From: Adiantum capillus-veneris
Taxonomy: Eukaryota; Streptophyta; Polypodiopsida; Polypodiales; Pteridaceae
Assembly (NCBI GenBank): GCA_014529385.2
Contig: CM043943.1
Span: forward strand, 153,048,092-153,112,091
DNA length: 64,000 nucleotides
Direction of reading: 5' to 3'
The translations under genes were made by a program, and so were the position numbers. This document shows, one piece after another, positions 55,678 to 64,000 of the stretch. Under the pieces are notes generated by a model. It saw only the letters and a list, made by a program, of their open reading frames with translations, was not told the DNA's origin and did no database searches. Position 1 is the first letter of the stretch; every line of letters starts with the position of its first letter.

Positions 55678-58600
55678 GATTATCGACGCCAACTCGCTAT
55701 ACAGCGTACCGTATACTTGACAAGTAATGCCTTGCCATGCTTAACAAATGACCATGGTCATGGTAGGAGTCCCTCCACATTTGTGGAGGGTTCTATCCAT
55801 GGTGATGTTACAATTCCACAAGTCCCTCTGCAAACAGTCATGCAAGGACAAGGACGAAGACAACACACTCTTTTATGTTTGGATGCGACAAGAAGATATC
55901 GTCGACAACGGGCAAGGCAACGTACCTCCAACATAAGAGAGCAGCGCCATCAACATGACGGACACTTTTGCCCTCTCATAGACGCTCAAAATGAGAAACA
56001 AGTCCCATATGTTCATGACACATCACTTGGAGGAATTGCTTGCATTCTACATGCTTATCCCTGTATACGAGGTGTTCACCCTTCCATGCTACCATTGATA
56101 CATGTCTCATTGCCTACAGATCATACAGGAACCATGTCCTCCTTCTGTGAGTTTTGTGGTGCACGCCTTTGTCCGTGTGAAATGAAGAAGGAAGATACAC
56201 CATCAATGGGAAAATATTGTTGCAAAGGTGGAAAAGTATCCCCTAACAGTGATGCTATGAGTAGGTCCTTAAGAAAAAACATCAGGAGTTACAATAGGGT
56301 GATGGCATTTGCATCTCTTGGAGCTACCATTGATGAGACATTGATGGGTAGGTCTGGTGCATATTGCTTTCGTGTACATGGCGGTGTGTACCATCGAATT
56401 GGTTCTTTGCAACCACACAAAGCAGGGGTGCCAAAATTTGCACAAATACATGTATATGATACTGAGCATGAGGTTCAGAATCGTATGAGTGCCTTGGATG
56501 GTTTGAATTTGTCCACTCTTGAAGAATTATCAATGATGATGCGATCATGTAATCCATATGCAAATGCCTTCTACAATGTTGGTAGAATGTTACGTGACAG
56601 TCCTTGTGTGGAGGTCAAAATGAGAATTTGTGAGAATAGAAATACTTCCAGGCAGTACTTGATACCTATTGGCAATGTTGGTAGAATGTTACGTGACAGT
56701 CCTGGTGTGGAGATCAAAATGAGAATTTGTGAGAATAGAAATACTTCCAGGAAGTACTTGATACCTGTTGGCAATGAGGTTGCTGCAATTATGCCAGGTC
56801 AAGGGGATGTACAAATAACTGACCATCGAGACATTGTGATACATTGTCAAAATGGAAGGCTACAAAGGATTTCAAATCTACACATGTCGTACATGCCAGT
56901 ATTGTATGTTCTTCTCTTTCCACGGGGAGAAGATGGATGGTATATCAAGCTTCCTTATGCTCATGTGCATGGACCTTTGGATGCCTTGGCTGGTCGACAA
57001 TGTGTCACTCAAAGAGAGTACTATGCATATCGACTATAGGTTTGTACTGATACGGAGTCATGCTTGCTTCGTGGGGGTCGTTTACTTCAACAATTTATGG
57101 TTGATGCATATTGTACCATTGAGGAATGTCGTCTTGCATGGGTCCATACAAATTAGAAGACGTTGAGGGCAGAATTGTATGCAGGGCTAGCTGACATGGT
57201 GCATTTGTCTGGGAGTGATGTTGTGCTTGGACGATCTGTAGGTCTAAGAATTGTCTTACCCTCATCTTTTATAGGCGGCCCTCGGCACATGTACCAACTG
57301 TATCAAGATGCAATGGCAATTGTGCGTGCAAAGGGAAAGCCATACCTATTTATCACATTCACATGTAACCCTAAATGGCCAGAAATAAATGAGGCACTAC
57401 TCCCAGGACAGGTTTCCTCTGATCGACCAGACATAACCACCAGGGTTTTCTTCTTGAAACACTCGAGCATGATGAAGTATATCTTAAAGAAAGATATCTT
57501 TGGGAAAGTGGTGGCTTACATGTCTGTCGTGGAGTTCCAAAAGAGAGGCTTGCCACATTCTCATACATTATTGATTTTAGATCCTCGATGTAAGCCTCAA
57601 TCAACATTTGACTATGACAAGATGGTTTGTGCAGAGTTGCCAGATAAAAATCGATTTCTAGTGCTCCATGATATCATTTTTAGTTGTAACATTCATGGAC
57701 CATGTGGTGAGTTCAATAGTTCATCTCCTTGCATGGTTGATGGCCGGTGTATTAGAAAATATCCACGTTCATTTTGTGAGCAAAGAAGCATGGATAATAA
57801 TGGCTACCCCATTTATGTGCGACTAAACAATGGCTTCATTGCCAAGGTTAGGGGTTCTACTATTGATAACCGATGGGTTGTGCCATATAATCCTATTTTG
57901 TCAACATTATTTAATGCGCATATCAATTTTGAGGTATGCTCTACAATTTCAGCTGTCAAGTATGTTTATAAGTACATCTACAAGGGGCATGATAGGGCAA
58001 CTGTAAGATTCCATACATCGGTACGTGATGCACAAAGGGATAACATTGATGAGATAGACATGTACACAGATGGCCGCTATGTATCTTCATCTGAGGCTTG
58101 CTGGAGAATTTTTTAATATCCTTTGCACAATGACGCACCGTTTGTTGAGAGATTGAGTGTGCATGTTCCGACTGGCCAAATGGTGACTTTTCGAGATAAT
58201 GATAGACTTAATGATGTCTTGCAAAGGGACAATGCACAGAAGACCACTTTGACAGGTGGTTCACATGCAACTTGGAGAATCCCGATGCAAATGATAGTTT
58301 GTACATTGATTTTCCTCAAAAGTGGGTGTGGAATTTGGGTTCCAAAAAATGGACAAAGAGACGTCGTAGGGACACTATTGGGCGGATGTATTTTGTGCAG
58401 CCCTCTGCAGGTGAACGATATTATGTTCGTTTATTTTTAATTATTTGTAAAGGATGTAAATCATTTGAGGATCTACGCTCCACAAATGGTGTATTGTTTC
58501 CAACATTCAAGGCAGCATGCATTGCAAGGGGTATCTTAGAAGATGATGGGGAATGGTTCGGATGCATGGAGGAAGCTTGTAGTACACATAGAGGCTTGCA

Positions 58601-60469
58601 ATTGAGACATTTTTTTGTGACCATTCTACTATTTTGTGAACCCTCCTCCCCTCATCTCTTGTGGGAAAGATTTCGATGTTTTTTGTCTGAGGACTACCAA
58701 CACATGTTGGAGATGAGATATGAGTCGTTATATGGATGTACACAAGTTGCTGAAGGGTATGCGTTGAGAGATTTGTATAACATTCTTGGTACTTTTGGAC
58801 AAAGTCTACCTGAATTTCCTGGAATTCCAATGCCTGATGAGCGCTTTGTGACACGTGATGAAAATAGCTTGCTTTTCCAAGAGAAATGCCTTGACACGGT
58901 ACAAGAACTATCCGTGTCACGTGAAATGGAGCAGACTCTAAATGAAGACCAAAGAATTGCTTTTGAGGAAGACTTGCATGGATTGACTATTGACGGTGGG
59001 GCTATTTTTTTCCTAGATGGCCTTGCAGGGATTGGGAAAACTTATTTGTATAATTGTTTGTTGTCACGCGTGCGTGAAGAAGGAGAATTTGCATTGGCCA
59101 CATCATCTTCTGGTATTTCAGCATTGCTATTGCGAAATGGATGCACTGCACATTCTAGATTCAAGATACCCTTGGACCTTGATAGTTGCAGCACATGCAA
59201 TATCCCTGTTCAAGGTCAACTTGCTGAATTGCTTAGAATGTGCAAGTTGATTGTGTGGGATGAGGCTCCTATGATGCATCGATATGCCTTCAAAGCTTTG
59301 GACAAGTCTTTGCAAGATATCATGTGCTCAAGAAATCCATTTGGTGGAAAAGTGTTGCTTCTTGGGGGAGATTTCAGACAAATCTTACCAGTGGTGTTCC
59401 AGGGAGCGCGTGGTGACATTGTTGATGCTACACTTTGTCGATCGCACTTATGGAATCATGTGAAGATCCATAAATTGGCACATAACATGCGTGTGGGAGG
59501 TGGTGATGTTGCAAATTCTACCTACAGAGAATGACTTATGGATGTAGGAAATGGGACTTTGACAATCGGTGATGAACAGATGATAGAAATCCCCCATCAC
59601 ATGGTGCTTTCTTCATCTTCACTGGATGATTTGATAGGTTGCATCTATTCAGAATTGATAAAGATGCCGTCTATGCAGAATACTTCAAAGATCGGACCAT
59701 TCTTGCTCCAAAAAACTCTGAAGTTGATATTCTCAATGCTAAGGTCTTGTACACAATAAAAGGTGATGTTGTGCAATACTTTAGTGCTAACTCTGTGGTG
59801 GAAAACTCGATGCAAGATCCTTTCTTATACTTTGTGGATTTTTTAAATAGTCTCACCTTGGGTGGTGGATTTCCAACACATTGCTTGGAGTCGAAGATGA
59901 ATTCCCAAATAATTCTACTACGAAACATTGATCCAAATCGAGGTCTATGTAATGGGACACGCTTGGTGTGCAAGGCATTTCATGCAAGAGTTTTGGAGGC
60001 AGAAGTTACAGGTACACGGGTTGGCACTCGGGTTTTCATCCCTCGAATATGTTTTGTGCATTCTGGTACAAAGTTGCCATTTGTTCTTAGACGGAGAAAA
60101 TTTCCAACTAGATTGGATTTTTGTATGAGGATAAATAAGTCACAGGGCCAAAGCATTGCCATGTTGGGCCTATACCTGGTGACACAGGTCTTCACTCACG
60201 GACAATTGTATGTTGCATTGTCACGTGCACGTTCAGCCTCTAGAGTGACGGTAAGGAAGGAGTGTGTGTCTTCCCAAGATGAAGATGATGCTCAGTGGTT
60301 TGCTAGATATGAAGGATACTCTATTCCCAATGATTGGGAGTACCTCCAGAGTTCTAGGTTTGCTGAGTTGATCTACCAAATCTACTTGCCTAAACAACTT
60401 GCATGTTTGGCAATACCATACATAGCTACAATAACTAGTACGTGTAAGTTGTTGTGTTTGGAGCTTTAA
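55678..60469 (+). pseudogene. Helitron RepHel (HUH replication initiator + PIF1-like helicase), inactivated
   Basis: A rolling-circle transposase of about 1580 codons. N-terminal Helitron-like part spans 55678-57150. The Rep domain (57160-58110) holds the HUH motif in VVEFQKRGLPHSHTLLIL and the two catalytic tyrosines in VKYVYKYIYKGHD. The helicase (58880-60250) has Walker A DGLAGIGKTYLYN, Walker B IVWDEAPMM, GGDFRQILPVV and C-terminal RINKSQGQSI..VALSRARS. Reading stays in one frame through TAG at 57037-57039, TAG near 57154 and TAA at 58114-58116. A frameshift follows near 58255, then TGA at 59532-59534 (expected Trp), then a frameshift near 59650. A 33-codon tandem duplication lies at 56574-56771. 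No ATG was found at the front. All key catalytic motifs survive, so decay is recent relative to the rest. Confidence 0.93.
56574..56771 (+). repeat. In-frame 99-bp tandem duplication in the Helitron gene
   Basis: CAATGTTGGTAGAATGTTAC begins at 56574 and again at 56673. The two copies encode almost the same 33 residues (NVGRMLRDSP.VE.KMRICE). Other Helitron proteins should have one copy. Confidence 0.92.
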
Positions 60470-60633
60470 TTGTATTATTCCAAAAAAAAGTCTCCCTTTT
60501 TACTAATTTTGTTTGTTAATCCAGGAGATAATCAATCTTGGGATGGAAAAACGGTCCTTAATTTAGGAATGGAGAAACTCCAAGCTGATTGCCAATTGCA
60601 TGATGAAGCAAGCTACGTTAATGTTTCCACTTA
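60446..60633 (+). other. Possible last intron and exon of the Helitron gene
   Basis: GTAAGT at 60446 and a TTAATCCAG acceptor at 60518-60524 bracket a short intron. The following bases read GDNQSWDGKTVLNLGMEKLQ and end at TAG near 60633. The call depends only on splice signals and the open frame. Confidence 0.4.
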
Positions 60634-60926
60634 GATCATTTGTGGCACAATAGTATCCTTGATTGTGTTTGTTTCTATGACAAACATATCAACAACTTTG
60701 CCATGTTTGTGATCCATTTTAGGCAATTTTCTTTGAAGGTATGGATACATTTCTAAGTGTCTTGGTGTTTATTATGACTTTGTAATTCTATGCAGTAGAG
60801 TTTTCCACTTGCTATTTGAGTTTGAGGAATCCAATATATTAGGTTCATATCTTAGAGATCTTTGTTTAAACATAACAATTCTATGCATTGATCCTCACAT
60901 TTGTGAGAGGATATATAGGTTTCTAT
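60634..60926. other. Non-coding region after the Helitron gene
   Basis: AT-rich; no gene seen. I could not identify a hairpin plus CTRR 3' end here. Confidence 0.4.
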
Positions 60927-61053
<127 letters not shown>

Positions 61054-61249
61054 GGTGTGCAATAAACAAGAGAGAAAATCATGCATATTGCATGAAGAAA
61101 ACTCTAAAGTCTCTTTGTGTCTTTTCCTGAACTTTCACCTCTTTTGCTTTGTGTAGATTATGCTTTTTTTGTATGATAAAATGTTATGTTCGTAATATTG
61201 TGCAAGGGATTGCTTCATTTGTGGTAGTTGACACATAATTCATCTTTAT

Positions 61250-61705
61250 ATGGATTGTGATGTACTTTTTAATGGTACAACTATGGAGAACACTAATAAC
61301 AATGCCATCATTGAGACTGAGTCTGATGGTATTGAGTCTACTCCTCCAAGGTTTGCCAATGTTCGAGCGACAAAGAGAAGTACTCGATGTGTGGGATCCT
61401 CTTCTGTTAATCCTATGGTAAATGATGGGAATCACGAACTCATGGCTGCATTAAGGGACTTCTTTACTCGTAGTGAGTCTAGGCAGTTGGACTTTGAACG
61501 ACACTTGGAAGAAGTTTTAGACGTGACCCAGCAAGCGAATGGCCAACACATTGTAGACCTTTGCAATGAGGTGCGTTTATGTGCACAATTCTTCAATGGA
61601 GGAATCGCCCAGGTTGAGGAGAACCAATTCAACATGTTGGTGCGCATGGAGCAACAATTTGAATCAATGCAAAGCTCAGACATGCCCAATAGGGAAATCC
61701 AGATC
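61250..61705 (+). CDS. Small coiled-coil ORF, unknown function
   Basis: 152 codons from ATG at 61250 to the TAA near 61706. The N-terminal third is polar and Ser/Thr/Asn-rich (MENTNNNAIIETESDGIEST). The rest is helical and acidic (LMAALRDFFTRSESRQLDFE, LVRMEQQFESMQSS), consistent with a coiled coil. After the stop the same frame goes on to about 61833 with DALKDQVLALEGEVTRLKVH, a clear leucine heptad pattern, so the TAA may be a nonsense mutation in a protein of about 195 residues. It lies downstream of the Helitron gene in the same orientation. It could be an accessory or captured gene. No domain recognised. Confidence 0.45.
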
Positions 61706-61859
61706 TAAATTGATGCATTGAAGGACCAGGTCCTTGCTCTTGAAGGAGAGGTAACCCGGCTCAAGGTCCACCTGAATCGATTGAATGCATCGATGACAAA
61801 GATCGCTCAATCTTCTGATGGCCGTGCCATATAGCAACGGTCAACCTTGGCTACTAGAA

Positions 61860-63041
61860 ATAATTGAAGCACGTACTTGTGTGTGTTAATTTGATTCACT
61901 GTCTTGATGTACTAAAGCATACCTTGCTTTGAACTATGTTGGTAGGATAAATTAGTGAACATGTTTTTTTGTTTGGTTTTATACTTGTGTTGCTTGATCT
62001 ACATGGCATGAAGCCATAGAGTATACTTAAATTAAGTTTTGAGTCCCTGGTTGAGAAGTTTTGAGTCCTTGGTTGAGATTATATTTTTGTCAAAACAATA
62101 TGAGGTACTACCTTTGTGGCTTGGGGACATAAGGTAGCATGTTGTTAGACAAGAGGCTTCCATCATTACAACTATGCTTAGCTGTGTGAGCTTCAAGGTT
62201 GCAATTAGGACCATTGAGACCCTGTTGTGATGTATATCCACAAAGTATGTATAATGTATCCTAAATGTGGAAGGTTCAAACAAGACGATAGAGTTTGTGG
62301 GATTGTTTTTACAAAAGGGTCATCGATGTATAATAGTGTAGGAAATTTGGATGTTATTATTATAATTATTATATATTACCAATTGAAACTCCACCAAAGC
62401 ATCCTTTGCCACTAACTACTTTGTTTGTTTCCTAAGAGTTTTGACATTTTGCATGGAGTGGACAATGTAAATCATAAATAAAATCTTTCGGTGTTTGAAC
62501 GATTATTGGTATTGCATTTAGAGTTATTTCTTTTCAAAAAAGGCATCAAAATCTCAAAACTAAGTGTTGCTTCTGTTTTAAGTTGTTGCATATGTGCAAT
62601 ATTTTTCATGTTTTTTCATCTCATTATGTGGAAAATGTTGAACTTTTGAGGCTTATGTACACATAAACGAGTAGATTTGTGCGGCTCTTTATGCATGTCT
62701 AGAGTGATTGAGAACTAAGATTTTGTTACAAATTTAAGAGTTTCAATGGTATTAATAGTGTACTCTTTTGGTTTGCACCAACATATGGATCACATATTAT
62801 AGTTGCTATGTTGATTCAATTCTCTATACACTTCGATTGTCATGAAAAGTTGATGTTATGATGTTTCTTGAATGGGGTTGAAATATTGTATTTATAGATG
62901 CCACGTCAAAGAAGGCATTGGACATTATCTACATTTAGCTGGATGCTTCATCATCCGCCATTTCTTATCTATGGTAGGATCTAAGTATATCCTTTGTAAA
63001 ATTTTCAGCTTGGTGTTCAAACTAACAATTTCCTCATTTAG
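61860..63041. other. No gene seen
   Basis: AT-rich DNA. A 22-base segment containing TTTTGAGTCC.TGGTTGAGA is repeated next to itself at about 62036-62079. Nothing else is supportable. Confidence 0.5.
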
Positions 63042-63511
63042 ATCCACCTGGTTGGAGAGGCCCACTTAGTACGCATGATGTAGTACACATTATTGAAAGC
63101 TTTGAAGTTGTTAGGTAAGGAACATCAATGAAGCACAATGCTTTTTTATATTTTTTTTGGTTATTGAAATTATTATAATTAACCAATTGGCTTGCAGGAA
63201 TCATTATTATCGTAATAAAATTTTAATGGAAGTGCATGAGTTTTGCGGAGGACTCCAAGGATACTTTCATATCAGTGTGGCTTTGAATCGTAATGTAGGT
63301 TCAGCTCACATACGGGTTCGCGAGCTCAGAGATTGCTTGCCGGCCAATGCAGAATACTCTTATAGAGATAGATATGAGACTTGAAGGATTGTATTATACA
63401 CCCTGTATGAGGAGCGTCGTCGTTTTGGTAGGAGCGTTCGTTATGTGGGTCCATGGGTTCTACGAGTACCAAATGCAACATCCCAAAGGCTGTCATTTTG
63501 AAGTTGTAGTT
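63042..63511 (+). pseudogene. Two-exon gene fragment of unknown function
   Basis: Exon 63042-63114 follows a TCATTTAG acceptor and ends at GTAAGG. The intron 63115-63197 ends in TTGCAG. Across the junction the frame reads PPGWRGPLSTHDVVHIIESF then NHYYRNKILMEVHEFCGGLQ. It continues through VRELRDCLPANAEYSYRDRY to a TGA near 63380. Beyond it the same frame goes on as LYEERRRFGRSVRYVGPWVL to a stop near 63511. A CGA-to-TGA change could explain the internal stop. The composition (Arg/Tyr-rich, balanced) looks like real protein. I do not recognise the family. It may be a host gene piece captured by the Helitron or a 3' part of an unknown mobile-element gene. Confidence 0.45.
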
Positions 63512-63631
63512 GTTTTGTTAGTTAAAATTTAGTGGCTTTCAAAAAACTTCTTCTTTAGAGACGAATATTAGGTTATGCTTACAACGACTACTTACAGTAA
63601 TGGAAGTGGATTTTTTTTTTCTTTTAGTCTC

Positions 63632-63638
<7 letters not shown>

Positions 63639-63675
<37 letters not shown>

Positions 63676-63742
63676 ATGTTAAAAAAAACATGTTCTTATT
63701 CTACTCTCTCTCTCTCTCTCTCTCTCGCTCTCTCTCTCTCTC
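63639..63742. repeat. Two (CT)n microsatellites
   Basis: CT runs at 63639-63675 and 63703-63742 with a short A-rich gap. The remaining DNA to 64000 has no gene. Confidence 0.95.
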
Positions 63743-64000
63743 TTGTGTAGTCTTTTAAATTTATGCTCTATAGTTGTTATGTTCATTTAATTCTCTACGC
63801 ACTTTCTATTGTCGCATAAAGTCGATGTGATTTAAAGCATTACTACACAAAGTCAATGTGCACAAAGAATTATTGCACATAATAAAGCATTTAAGATATG
63901 GTTCTCACTACCTTGAATTGGATGCATAAAGAATACTTACACATGTTATCCTTTATAAGAAGGGGAGAGGGGGGGTTACACAAAATTGAATGATACTCCT

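Noticed and set aside
55717-55719. TTG as start of the Helitron protein
   Set aside because: The open frame extends upstream to 55678 and no ATG is in place; the codon is just inside the reading frame.

Overview
The window is a transposon graveyard from a plant nuclear genome. I found no gene that I can defend as an intact host gene, and no rRNA, tRNA or CRISPR array. The plant assignment rests on several observations. There is a CACTA transposase of plant domain layout with GT-AG introns. There are Ty1/copia elements with an initiator-Met tRNA primer site, Ty3/gypsy elements, a plant-type RepHel Helitron and a DUF4283-type domain. Long (GA)n and (CA)n tracts are scattered throughout. A Penelope-like reverse transcriptase and the large TE load would suit a fern, lycophyte, bryophyte or gymnosperm better than a compact angiosperm, but that is only an inference.

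Layout. 1-6886: right part of a CACTA (En/Spm) element, with a decayed tnp2-type transposase, a 263-bp near-perfect inverted repeat, a second spliced gene, subterminal repeats, and a terminus ending in CTCTTGTAGTG. 6890-9776: low-complexity DNA with two tandem duplications and a 180-bp (GA)n tract. 9777-18270: minus-strand remains of a retroelement with a telomerase/Penelope-like reverse transcriptase, bracketed by long direct repeats. 18369-43442: a nested stack. A large minus-strand Ty3/gypsy-like element (called E here) carries two plus-strand Ty1/copia insertions of one family (copia-1 and copia-2). Copia-1 is itself split by a minus-strand gypsy element (gypsy-1) with two full LTRs. Target duplications and restored reading frames fix the order: E first, then the copias, then gypsy-1 (youngest within copia-1).

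43443-47892: mostly empty AT-rich DNA with microsatellites and a possible Helitron 5' end. 47893-49661: a small non-autonomous LTR element with GC-rich LTRs that contain a variable tandem repeat. 49934-55400: tandem repeats, Helitron-end-like duplications, a DUF4283 pseudogene and two satellite-like arrays. 55678-60633: a RepHel Helitron gene, recognisable end to end but broken by four stop codons and two frameshifts. 60634-64000: microsatellites, a small coiled-coil ORF, and a short two-exon gene fragment of unknown function.

All the large coding regions are mobile-element genes, and nearly all carry disabling changes. The most unusual points are: the gag-integrase-protease order in element E and its array of spaced palindromes; the Penelope-like retroelement with direct repeats; a copia copy with a target duplication but no 3' LTR; and the hairpin in the CACTA element.
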